A stretch of 64,000 bases of DNA, from assembly GCF_949628265.1 (NCBI RefSeq), contig NC_088787.1, forward strand, positions 486,501 to 550,500, in the 5' to 3' direction. Positions within the stretch are counted from its first letter, which is position 1. The number at the start of each line of letters is the position of its first letter. A program made the translations under genes and the position numbers. This DNA comes from Cloeon dipterum. Its lineage: Eukaryota; Arthropoda; Insecta; Ephemeroptera; Baetidae. Positions 36,801 through 46,856 of the stretch are shown one piece after another. The notes beneath the pieces are model-generated. The model was given only the letters and a program-made list of their open reading frames with translations, had not been told where the DNA came from and searched no databases.

Positions 36801-36985
36801 TAATTTTTTTAAGATGAGAATAAACAATTCCAATACATACACAACTTAGTTTTGAGGTAAGTTGCTCCCTTTTCTTGCGTGTAAGCATCCAAGTTACTCA
36901 GGACAGTCTCCATCGTCCAATCCTTCAACGACTTTGATCGCGCCAACCGGAGTTTGGTATTCCTTACAAGAGTAGCATCATCCAT
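33820..36985 (-). CDS. LRR-like family protein, intact, 516 aa (unit 3, LINE in intron 1)
   Basis: Exons 36985-36841, 35398-35193, 35134-34619, 34560-34250 and 34192-33820 sum to 1551 nt in one frame. A second in-frame ATG lies two codons upstream (36991, ATG GCC ATG). The head is MDDATLVRNTKLRLARSK; LRR signatures include LPNLQVLSAPGAYFE, SFGHLRLLNINIS and ANLRLLSLNGG. Intron 1 is 1442 nt instead of about 60-110 because of an antisense LINE fragment; splice signals remain canonical. It is a mosaic: exons 1 and 4 look like the genes at 20984 and 28934, whereas exons 3 and 5 look like the gene at 16505-18294. The GLTLEDF motif is altered to GLTFEYF. Confidence 0.82.
35520..36800 (+). mobile_element. 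Dead non-LTR retrotransposon (LINE) fragment, reverse transcriptase part
   Basis: Plus-strand frames show reverse transcriptase motifs: FDMIPHQQL, GWFKNYLVGRS, SGVLQGSVLGPLLF, then YADDC with the two catalytic aspartates. Further on come LISRDLRWNHHF and LVKPKLFYGTPAWHP of the thumb region. The frame is broken by several shifts and stops (a stop follows QDDGDEL at 35967-35969), so it is inactive. It is 5'-truncated, without endonuclease or ORF1. It is clearly more GC-rich than its surroundings. The pattern resembles jockey/CR1-type LINEs, but the clade is not certain. It lies antisense in intron 1 of the LRR gene 33820-36985. Confidence 0.85.
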
Positions 36986-38490
36986 GGCCATCTTGTGTCT
37001 GACCTGTGGAGATTGATTTTATTTTATTTCTCCGTAATAGAAATATTCATCAAAAGGTTTCTTTACGCGCACAAAAGATGCGATATGTGACTTCAGGACT
37101 CTCTCATAGACTGAAGTCATTTTGCTAGATTACAAAAATATTCGGACTGGTGAAATTGCGTGTTATAGAAATTCAGACAACAAAAGCAGCACACGTATGC
37201 CTGTGCCATAATTTTTTCTCAGTAATTTTGAATGGTTCCTGCTAAAGCTTGCCTGCAGTAGCGATTTCTTGGCAATTATTCCAACCGGAAATAGTTCAGT
37301 CAAACGTTACAGGCAACTTTACTCACCTTAATTTCGAGGATTTTGCTAGGAGTTAAATTGTTGTTTCTGTGTTTTACTCGGCCATCTTATCGTAAGAAGT
37401 AAATACAACACAAGTGTTTTGAAATATTTCATCATAAAATTCGATATTTAATATCGATTAGAATAGTGACAGTACTATCGGTTCTTTTTTTTAATTTTTA
37501 CATAGTGTGGATTACGGCACCGTTTTTTAGCTCGACTTTGAAGCACTGTAAAATGTGCCAACACGTTGCAATATTCTGTCACGGTTGCGTTGCCGCAATC
37601 CACCCCTATTAGAATTATCGATATTTCAAAGTATTGCAATACAAAGCAGTGACAACAGTGCCACTTTGTGACCGGTGTTAGAATTGGAAACCTAAAACCG
37701 AGCAGTGAGATCAGCGCCACTAAAAGGATTGTGATCGTTGCAGACACTACTCGACTTGATATTTTTAACCCAAGAGTTACTTCCAGTCACTCCAATGGAA
37801 CATATTTTATGAATATATTAACAAATAGGAAACATGAGCTAGAAATAAAATTTTATAAGGCGTATTTTTGCTCTTTATCCCTGTCCGAGGACTCGCACTG
37901 TACAAGCACGAAGTAATCTTGCCTTTAAAATCAAACAGTTCCCGCCAACTCCTAGCGGCTCCCTGAATTTCTCTGGTTAAGTAGTTTCTGCAATGAACAC
38001 TATCTATGAGGGGCGCTAATCGCACTGGTTCAAGAGGTTACAAGAGAATAGGAATGACCGCCATGTTTTTAGTTCAAATACGGGTGACGTCATATACCCT
38101 ATATGATTTCCACTGCGGTCGTTAAAGGCGGGCTAGTCACATCTGAGCGGCATGGTGGATAGAACCATTCCTTTTCCCGAAGAAAGGTCAGGGTTTGTTA
38201 TTGTTTATCATCTGCTCGGTCCAGCAAGAAAGAGAGACACGTGAAGAAACAGCAAATTAACTCCCTAAAGCTTAAAACTCGATATTAAGGTTAGTAAAAC
38301 TTACCCTGAAATAATTGAGAACAAATAGAATAAGTTGGAATTGCGTTGCACTCGCTTCTGTAGCCAGCTTTGGCAGGAAATCTCGGAATCCATGGATTTT
38401 TTCGAATTTTTTCTAGAGGACACGTGTTATGAGCATAGTTTGTTAGTAGTTGAATTTTGAAAAATCTCGCATTTTCAGATCTGACACAGG
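36986..38490. promoter_or_regulatory. Divergent promoter region, unit 3
   Basis: The same elements as in units 1 and 2 are present: CGATATTTAATATCGATTA at 37442-37460, the dispersed motif forward at 37710-37756 and reversed at 37981-38026, CRE TGACGTCA at 38085-38092 beside CGCCATGTTTTTA, and CACGTG near 38240 and 38422. The CACATGTG palindrome has mutated to CACAAGTG here. No coding exon is seen. Confidence 0.55.
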
Positions 38491-40304
38491 ATGGATGACA
38501 CTACTCTCCTTAAGAAAACCAAACTCCGGCTGCAGCAAAAAAAGACGGTCAAGGATTTGGCAATGCAAGCTGTTCTGAGTAATTTGCAGGCCTACACGCA
38601 AGAGAACGCTAATTTGATCCAATCCAAATTGTGTATGTATTAGAAATTCCGGAAATTCCGTTGAATCAAATGAATTAATTAAAAGCCATTTTTTTTCAAT
38701 TGCAGCACCACAGATGAGGGATGACGTCCTCCAGGAAATGCTGCATAGCAGGTTTATCAACAAATTCGATACCATTGAGGAGTACAACAGCACGATGCGG
38801 TCTGTTTTTGCTTTGATGACAACAAGGACATACAATCTGGACTTGTACGTCCTCATGTCATGTCATCGAAGACCAAATAATGATCCAAATTCCGTGAACG
38901 ACTTCATCGAGGTAAAATATAAGATAAATTTATTATTTAAAATATAAAAAACATAATTTTTCTATAGATTTTGAAGATGATCTCAATATCTGCCCCAAAC
39001 GTGCGGCACATGCAAATGCGCTCATTGGACTTGAGCAGATGTTTCGCCGACAATGAAATCAGAAAGGAATGCTTGGATTATCTAGGGTCACTGAAAAATC
39101 TTAGGATCTTGGAGGTCATCGGAAGTTTATCCAAGAACGCGATTTTGCCGCAATTGTGCAGCGAACTTCCCAATTTGCGGGTTCTCAGCGCGCCTGAAAT
39201 CCCTTTGTTGGACACCTGCACGACTGAGGAGGAAATCAGAGGATCATTCGGGCATCTCAGATTGCTCCATATTGAACATGTGTCGAGCGACAAAAAGTGG
39301 CAGATTTGGAAGGAGCTGCCCCAACTGGACATCATCCAAAACGACCAGAGAAACAGTTTCAAGCTTGAGGATTTCCTTGAGGACGAAAATATTCCAAGAG
39401 AGCTGAAACATCTCAATTTTGAAGATCGGAAATTGATAGACCCAACCAATTTATCAAGCATCAAATACTTGGAGGTATTATATCATTTTTCCCTTTGTAG
39501 AATTAGTTAATTAATCTTATATTAATTTCAGTTTTCCTGTGATGAGACAAAGTGGGAAGAATTGAAGGAGATTCTGAAGCGTCCGACGGCCCTCGAGGGT
39601 CTGACCCTCGAAATAATGAAAAATGCTGCACGAGTTGATGACGTTTTGCTTCAATGTGGATCAAACCTCCGCTGGTTGACCTTGATAGGGAATGGTCTCC
39701 AAAGCGTCGAACTGAACCGCATTTCTCAACTCTGCCCAAGGCTGAGAGTTCTCGCTGTGACGTCAGTTCAGGTTGCTGCAAAAACCTCCCAACAAGCAAA
39801 CTTCCGCCATCTAGAAGAATTATTTACGGAAGGATTAAATCTGTGAGTTTAAAATGCATTTTTTTAATTTCTAATATTTAATTTAAACTTAACAGGTGGA
39901 CGGATGGAAGCTTTAGTGCCGTTTTGTCTTCATCTCCGAATTTGCGAAAGTTGGAACTGCAAGGAGAGGCATGCGATCTGGAAGAATTGCACAATATCAA
40001 AAATTTGATAACCGAAAAGAAGATCCTTGGTTGTTTGCAGTCGCTTCACTGGCATATGGGCAACACCACATCTGGAGTTGATTTCAAAGAAACTGCGTCA
40101 GTTTTGAAGAACGCTTCCGCTGCACTTGCAGATTTGAGAAAAATGAAGCTCACTTTCGAGTATGACGCCTGTTGCCTCGATTTCCTCGTGATTACAATGA
40201 ACCCAATTTGGTGCAGAACCTACTTTTCGCCAAAAGGCGATGGCTTGAAAGAAGCCATACTTGCTGACACGAATCTCGCAGAGATCTTAAACTGTTATAA
40301 ATAA
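38491..40304 (+). CDS. LRR-like family protein, intact, 524 aa (unit 3, plus strand)
   Basis: Exons 38491-38632, 38706-38911, 38968-39474, 39532-39842 and 39896-40304 total 1575 nt, with borders as in units 1 and 2. Distinguishing residues include DYLGSLKNL for DYLRSLKNL, LIDPTNLSSIKYLE for LNDSADLSSIKYLE and ILKRPTALEG for ILKHPTALEG. There is no signal peptide; a helical head is followed by irregular LRRs. The gene lies 432 bp upstream of the start codon of the Yellow-EGF gene and on the same strand, so its 3' end and the Yellow promoter are close together. Confidence 0.9.
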
Positions 40305-40666
40305 ATATGTTTAAACTAAGAAGTATATTTTTTACTTGAACCAAGCAGAAACACAAACAAAGGAAATGTCCATATTTAAAAAAAATTAAATTTTTGGTTT
40401 AATATATAAAACTGGTCATTCAGCGTGGGAAATTTCTATCAAAAGCGTCAACTTGAGGTTCGATCACTGATGCAAACTCCAATAGATAGGTAGAAGTTGC
40501 AGAGAGAGCTACAATGTCTTGCTCCGCCCAAACCCTGGACCTTATTGTTTACCTGCAACCTGCCCAACGTGCAAGCTGCGCAGGTTGCATATAGAACCGG
40601 ACGACACAGCCCAAAAAGCACTGCTCATTCCCCACCTCTCCTTTCGCGCCCAGTCGAGAGGCAAAA

Positions 40667-40698
40667 ATAAAAATTAAAAAGCGGCCTCTCAGTCAGTC
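40667..40698 (+). promoter_or_regulatory. Probable core promoter of the Yellow-EGF gene
   Basis: An AT-rich TATA-like stretch (ATAAAAATTAAAAA from 40667) is followed 24-28 bp later by TCAGTCAGTCG at 40689-40699, two overlapping matches to the arthropod initiator TCAGT. It lies about 40 bp upstream of the ATG at 40737. The same arrangement is copied in front of the truncated exon at 32673. Confidence 0.55.
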
Positions 40699-40736
40699 GT
40701 CTGGCAGGAGGAGTCGTGGGCACTTATTCTGCAAGC

Positions 40737-43700
40737 ATGGCTCTTCGAGTTTTATTGATTTGGCTGCTTGGCGCGAGGTTCGCCTCCGGTGTCGACTTCA
40801 GCCCCGTCTACGAGTGGCACAAATTGGACTTTGCGTGGCCCTCGCAGGAGAGCAGGCAACAGGCTGTCAATCAGAGTTTCAAGCAGGAACAAATCCAACC
40901 TCGATACATGGCGGCGTCCGGCGACAAACTTTTCTTCAGCCTTCGCAGACAGAACGGCTTTCCGTCTACCCTCGTGTGGCTGCCGACCCACACGGCGTCA
41001 AAATCTCCAAATTTGAATCTTTTTCCGTCCTGGCAAGTTAATGTAAGTTACATCTCAACTAAATGTAAACACTTTTAGTTTAAAATTAAATATTAAAATG
41101 GTGCCGCGCCCATTATTTAAGTCTCCGATTTATGCGCTGCTGAAAAGCGCTCTATTTCCGCTTTGCGGAGGACCGTGGACTATTTGATTGGTGAACAGTA
41201 ACGGATAAAACCGCCAGCCAATCAGACCATCCGTGGTCCTCCGCCGTGCCAAAATAGTTCACTTATTTTTTATTCAATTTAATTATATACATTTGAAGGC
41301 GTCGGCAAATGACATCTGCAGTGGGATTCGGCAGCCAAAAACCTTGCAAGTGGACACGAAGGGCCGACTGTGGGCTCTGGACGACGGTGACAAAGGTTCG
41401 TGTCCACCTAAACTGTGGATTTTCCACGTGGATAACGAATCCGTTGAGTTTGTCCACCAGTTTCCAGACGGCATGTTCGATACTAGGTTCGGTCCTCGGA
41501 ATAAATCGCATATTAAGGAACTAATCAAGTTGTCCTCAGCACGGACCATTGGAAGACCATGAATGACATGGTGTTGGACGAGTGGGATGACGACATCCTG
41601 GCGTACATCGCGGACGGACGTTCCGAACAGCTCGTCGTGTTCAGTCTCAACAGATTCGAGTCGTGGAGCGTGGAAACCGGAAGAGTGGGCCTCCAATCGA
41701 TCGCCCTTTCGTCAAAATCCAGACTCTTGTACTCGAACGAGTTCAGGGGCACAAGATTATTTTCCATCTCCGCCGATGACCTCCGGAATGGAAAAACCAG
41801 CGTGGACTTGAACCAAATTGGCGACTGGACTGCGAGGAGTGTTTACAGTATGATCTCGGACAGCGACGGCGTCCTGTACTCTGCTTTCTACGAAAAAAGC
41901 TTCATCCACCAGTTTGATTCGAGGGACGTCTTCAGGGAAGAGACCTTTCACGACGAGGTATGTACTTTTAATAATTGTAAATAACAAAATCGAGTTAAAT
42001 TCATTAACCTTGAAGGGGAAAACTCTACGAGCCGTGGGGAGAATGTTTTCCTTCGCACTGGACGCCTCCAGGAACTTCTGGCTGATGGTGGTAAACGAAA
42101 TTGCCGGTCAGAAATTCTACAAGCTGATCAAGACTTCACTAGCAACTAAACCGAATTTAACAAGTAAATAATCAATTTTCTTCCTCAGGGCACTTTTAAA
42201 TATATATTTTACAGCGACAGCAGTCCTTCCAGAGCTGGATTTCTGCAAAGAAAACAGCGGAGTGTGCAAGAACGGCGGCGTTTGCGTCAGTCTGAGCGAG
42301 CAGGAGGGAAACTACTTGTGCGACTGCGCGGAAAACACGTTCGGGCAGCACTGCGAAGTGTTGCAAGACACTCCAGTCCTGCTTTCAGAGCAGCAGATGG
42401 CCCTCAGGCCCGGCAGTATGAACACCGTCTTCGAGTGGGACAAAATGGACTTCGATTGGCCTTCCGAGAAGAGCAGAGCAGACGCCGTCAGGGACGGGAG
42501 CTACTACCCTGGCAAATTGCCACCCTTCTACCTCGCAGCGCACGGCAACAGGATTTTCCTCAGCTTCTCTCGATACGAGGGCGTTCCCGTGACCCTCGCG
42601 TCCCTGCCGATGACCAACGCACTCTCCGTGTCTCCGAAACTCACCCCGTATCCGTCCTGGCTAATGCAGGTAAGGGATGATTTATTTATTAAAATTTATT
42701 GCACAATTACATGCAAGACAGCCCCCTCCACAACTTTTATCAGTTCACAACCCGGAAAAATTAGATATCCAAGGAGAAACCTTTTCCCGCCATTTTTGCA
42801 GAAAAAAGGGTACTGTAGCGTTCTGCAAGACATCAAGGGCCTGGCAGTGGACTCTCTGGGCCGCCTGTGGGCCGTGGACAACGGGCAGGACGAAAAGTGC
42901 CGGCCGAAGCTGTGGATTTTCAACCTGGGCGACGACGACAGACTGGAGCGGGTGCACGAGTTCCCTGAGCACGTCGTTCGGCGGCGCGGCCCCAGGTGGC
43001 TGACCGAGATTGTGCTGGACGAGGCTCAGGGCGACACCCTCGCGTACATCGCGGACTCGCCTGGAAGCGCCGCTCGCCTCGTCGTCTTCAGCTTCAACCT
43101 GCGGAAGTCGTGGCGCGTGCAAAACCAGTTCAAGGATATGGACGCCCTGGCCATCTCGCCTCTCAACCTTTACGTCGGGGGCACGGTGTCCAACGAGGTG
43201 CGTTCGGTGCCTCTGAAGGATCTCAGGACGGGGGCGCGCTATCCGAGTGTCACGTTCGTCGGAAACAAGACGGCGCCGTCCAGGAGGATGGCCGTGGACA
43301 GAAACGGAAAGTTGTATTTCGACCTGGTGATGAAGAAGTCCATAGCCACCTGGAACACCAATTCCTCCTTGGCCGAAGAGAATTTTTACACGGTAAGTCC
43401 TGGCTTCGGAATTTGTCCGAAATTAATTTATAATTAAATTTGAAGGATGTCAACGTGATCGACCACTGGCCCTTCCTGTTTGCCTTCGACGAGCTGAACA
43501 ACCTGTGGATGATGACCATAATATCCGCGAGGCAGCTTAAGTACAAAATGTTCAAGGTCGAACACGGCACCGACGAGTCTCTTTCCAACACGGACGCAGG
43601 TGAATTTTTTTCAATTAAATTTGCATAATTTAGAGATTTATTTGTTTTACTTGAAGACCTGGAGGCGTGCCGCTTGTGCAAAAACGACGGCGTTTGTGTC

Positions 43701-43838
43701 AGTCTGAGCGAGCAGGAGGGTCACTTTCGCTGCGACTGCGCCGAAAACTTCAAAGGTCACCTCTGCGAGACTTCTTTGAAGCAGCAGGAACCTTCTTTTG
43801 TAAAAACTGTCATCGTTTATCCAGGCGATGATTTTTGA
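40737..43838 (+). CDS. Secreted two-domain Yellow protein with two EGF-like domains, 813 aa
   Basis: Exons 40737-41042, 41299-41486, 41540-41957, 42016-42163, 42215-42669, 42802-43392, 43446-43599 and 43657-43838 sum to 2442 nt in one frame. A signal peptide (MALRVLLIWLLGARFASG) opens the protein. Yellow/MRJP domain 1 spans about residues 20-353 (VYEWHKLDF, LQVDTKGRLWALD, DMVLDE, LAYIADG). An EGF-like domain with six cysteines follows at 364-400. Yellow domain 2 spans about 424-753 (VFEWDKMDFDWPS, LAVDSLGRLWAVDNG, IVLDEAQGDTLAYIAD). A second EGF-like domain lies at 758-790, then a short tail. Yellow proteins are secreted beta-propellers linked to melanin chemistry or ligand binding; EGF modules suggest extracellular protein contacts. 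Four of seven introns end in TTGAAG. Polyadenylation signal AATAAA at 43853. Confidence 0.88.
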
Positions 43839-44626
43839 GAGATAAATAATTAAATAAAAACAAGATTTGGCTAGACGCATTCGTTTGTTTGGCGCTTGGA
43901 TAAAATAATAATTCACATTTTAAAAATAATAAAGTATTTTTTAGAGAAGAGGAAAGATTTTTATTTCGTGTGCCGCGCGCGGCAGATAGAAATTCCGCGA
44001 CGAGCGAGAGACGTGAGATGAGCCGACGACCTCGACAGCGCCTTTTGTGCCTTTTTTTGTGTGGCGCGGGGAATTACCGCGGACCGGTTATCTCATCCGC
44101 GACTTTATTTACTCGTGCTGCATGCAGAGAGGATGAAAAATAAAATCTAGTAGGAGCCAGTTTCTTTTAACTTCTCTTTTCCTCGTTTAACGTGCGTCGC
44201 CGGGATGATTTTTTTTTTGCTGAACACGGAAACAAAAAATGCGTGTATTTTAAACTTAATTAAAAGAGGTTTAAGTTAAATTTCGCTATTTATTAAGTTT
44301 GGCGAAGCCGTAAAGGTCTTTGCTCCCAATGGAAAAAAAGAAAGAAAGAATTGTGCTCGCGCCGCGAGTTTGCTAATAACAGAGAGCTGCGGCCTCGACA
44401 GTGAAAATTACACACACGACCTCGGAGAACTAACATTCATTCTCGCTCGCTTGCGTCGGGCGTCTCGATTTTATTGCTGCGACAGAGTATATTCTCTGCT
44501 GGGTCCCTTCGAGATGAAAAAAATGCGTGTTTATTAAAAATAATTGTTTATTTTGCTGTCATCACGAGAAAAAAATTGTGTATTTTTAAAATAATTAATG
44601 CATGCAAATATTATTTATTTTCGAAA
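43839..44626. other. Intergenic between convergent Yellow-EGF and protease genes
   Basis: It contains the AATAAA of the Yellow gene (43853) and, on the minus strand, an AATAAA just downstream of the protease stop (near 44610). The middle (43965-44480) is mixed GC-rich and AT-rich sequence without a supported gene or repeat. Confidence 0.4.
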
Positions 44627-46856
44627 TTATTGAAAGAAGATGTCGGGAGAGTTTTCGACAATCCAGTCGAGATAAAACGCAACGTCGGTGAACAAGGAAA
44701 ATCCGTCAGGGTTGCAAACGGTTTCCTTCTTTCCTCCGCGAATGATCACTTTCGCCTTTCCCGCGCTGACCACGCCCCTGACGAACCAGCGGCCGTTTTT
44801 CCCGCCAATGGACAGGCTGCCCCCGCTGTCTCCGACGCAGGCGCTCGCGCCTTTGGTGTGTCCGGCGCAGAAGTTGTCTCCTGGCTTGAGTTGCTTCCCG
44901 AAAAAGGGTCTGTCGCTCAGGTAGCACTCTCTGTTGGAGCGAATGGCCAGTTGTGCCTCCTGCAGCGTCGTCGGCACCGAAAAGTTCTCGGCAAGCCCGA
45001 AGCCGACCAACTGCGCGGACACAGCAATTAATTAATTCGTGCCTGACTCGTCTTAAAGCCGTCCAACTGACCACTGCCGATTTATTAGCGACGCGCTCCA
45101 GGTCGGATCCCTCGTTCCACAGGCAAATGGGACGCACGTGCTCCGTGATTTGAAATCCCGTCTCGAAAATGATGAGACCGACGTCGAAATGGAACTGCCC
45201 GCCCACGTAGTTGGGGTGCGTGACCAGTCTGCTCGGCTGGAATTGCGTCATAAAGTGAAATAATCATTTTCCGAATTATTAAATTACTTTTAGAGTCTGG
45301 ATTTTCGCGTCACTGCTTGAATAAGTGTCGTACTTTCCGATCGTCACCTCGTAGTCTCTCGGGTTATTCTTGAAAATGCAGTGAGCCGCTAAAACATTAA
45401 CATTTTTAGTCGGTTTCAATTAAATACGATTTCTTCGGGAAGGAAAATTGACCGACCTGTCAGAACTGTCTGTTTGGAAATGAGAGTTCCTCCACAGAGC
45501 AATCCGAGAGCATTGTTTCGGACAAGCGCGTGCCACGGATGAGCGTCTTCGCGCGCTTGGAACCCTGAGTAGACGAACTGGACCACCCGATCATCCCGTT
45601 TCTGCCTGCTGCCCGATTTCTTCGTGCCACAATCGGCAAAGCTGAGGTTGTCTGCGTTGCTGAATCCTGTTTGCCAAGCTTCTAATTTAAAAAGTACGAA
45701 ATTGATATAAAAAATCTTACTTTTCATCGCAGTTATGTCTGGCGGCGTGGAGGGAAAGACCGAAATGTCATTCGTGTTCGCCGCGATCGACCGGATGTAC
45801 TGCAAAATGTCCAAAAAGATGTCTAAATGGTTTTTGTTCAGCCTCAGTCCCCGCAAGAAGTATCTTCCGTTGTGAAAATTGACCAAGTAGCGTCCTGTGT
45901 GGGCTGAAATTTTTTTAATTAATTTTATCGCCTCGATTTTAAATTGGTACCTCCAGCAGAAACCGAATCTTGCACGCAGATTACATTTTTAGGCAGAACA
46001 TTCCAGTTGGCGAGTTCTTTTGCGTCTTCTCTGCTTTGATTTTTTAAACACGTCTCTCGAGGAGCCAGAGTTTCTGGAATTAAAGGAAAAAAATTGTTTT
46101 AAATTGATAAAAAGGTTGTCAACTTACGCGGAAGCAACGAATGCCACCAGTTTGCACCCGGATTCTGTAAAAATAATCAGTAATTTTTTAAATGCGTGAA
46201 ACCTGAGACTTGCCTGCTGCAGAGTAAAATAGTCCGAGTCGATTGTCCTTTCGCGGTTGAACAGACAAATTGGAATTGCGCCACTCGGCATTTGCTCCGT
46301 TTTGTACAGACGCACCAAAATTCCGTCTTCGCCCGCTCTCTCGTTTTGGCTCAACGAAATCACCTCCTTTACCTACGAGAAATTCATTCCTATTTCGGAT
46401 TTAAAATAAAATGTATTCTCGGCGTACTTTGACGTTTTTTCCGAGGCACTCTTTCTTGTCGAACATCATCTCGCTGGCGCACTTGCCGACAAAGACCAGC
46501 ACTTTTTGCACGTCACTCGATTTAATTCGGCATTCGACTGCGATTGCGAATTAAAATAAATATTATTTAGAATCGGAATGTCACCTGGTTTGTGCGTGAG
46601 GATGGTGGTTTGCGAAACGACGATTCCGTAGCAGTGCTCGTGCTCGTGTCGCACATACGCGAGCCACGCGCTCCGGTTTTCGTGTCGGTGCCAAATGCCG
46701 CAGTTCGCCACGCTCAGGTTTTCTCCCTCGTCAAAAACTTAAGAAAAGAATTGGTTTAACAAAACGTGGACAAATAAAGGTAAAGCACTCACACGGAGCT
46801 TTGCCGCTGGCGATTTTTATTGCGAGGAGGAAAAGTAGAAGAACAGGAAAATCCAT
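44627..46856 (-). CDS. Secreted serine protease with two S1 domains, 567 aa
   Basis: Eleven exons: 46856-46793, 46737-46585, 46537-46428, 46372-46214, 46164-46128, 46073-45951, 45903-45721, 45681-45457, 45388-45288, 45236-45072 and 45010-44627; 1704 nt in one frame. A signal peptide starts MDFPVLLLFLLAIKIASG. The first S1-like domain (about 30-280) is degenerate: no AAHC, and QDSVSAG replaces GDSGG, so it is probably inactive. The second domain begins near HPWHALV and has AAHC (His354), FDVGL (Asp403) and VGDSGGS (Ser502). Ser496 at the S1-pocket position implies chymotrypsin-like preference. Intron 4 has a GC donor (CAG|GCAAGT). No IVGG activation site is seen; a KRDDRVVQ stretch may serve. 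Similar two-domain proteases act in insect immune or developmental cascades; the role here is unknown. Confidence 0.88.

Larger units (their letters stand above)
33770..40955. repeat. Tandem segmental duplication, unit 3
   Basis: This contains the minus gene 33820-36985 (with a LINE fragment in its first intron), the divergent promoter and the plus gene 38491-40304. It then runs into the first exon of the intact Yellow-EGF gene. The offset to unit 2 is 8058 bp at the plus gene and 8064 bp at the Yellow start codon. At the 3' ends of the minus genes it is only 6669 bp, the difference being roughly the LINE insertion. Confidence 0.8.

Noticed and set aside
23074..39464. 128-codon antisense ORFs across exon 3 of the three plus-strand LRR genes
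   Set aside because: They are on the opposite strand of well-supported exons, lack start and splice context, and are preserved only because the sense exon is nearly identical in the three copies.
42262..43437. A continuous 391-codon ORF as a single exon
   Set aside because: It runs through a 132-nt segment with clear GTAAGG and TTGCAG borders that interrupts the Yellow domain; paralogous Yellow genes have an intron at the same place.
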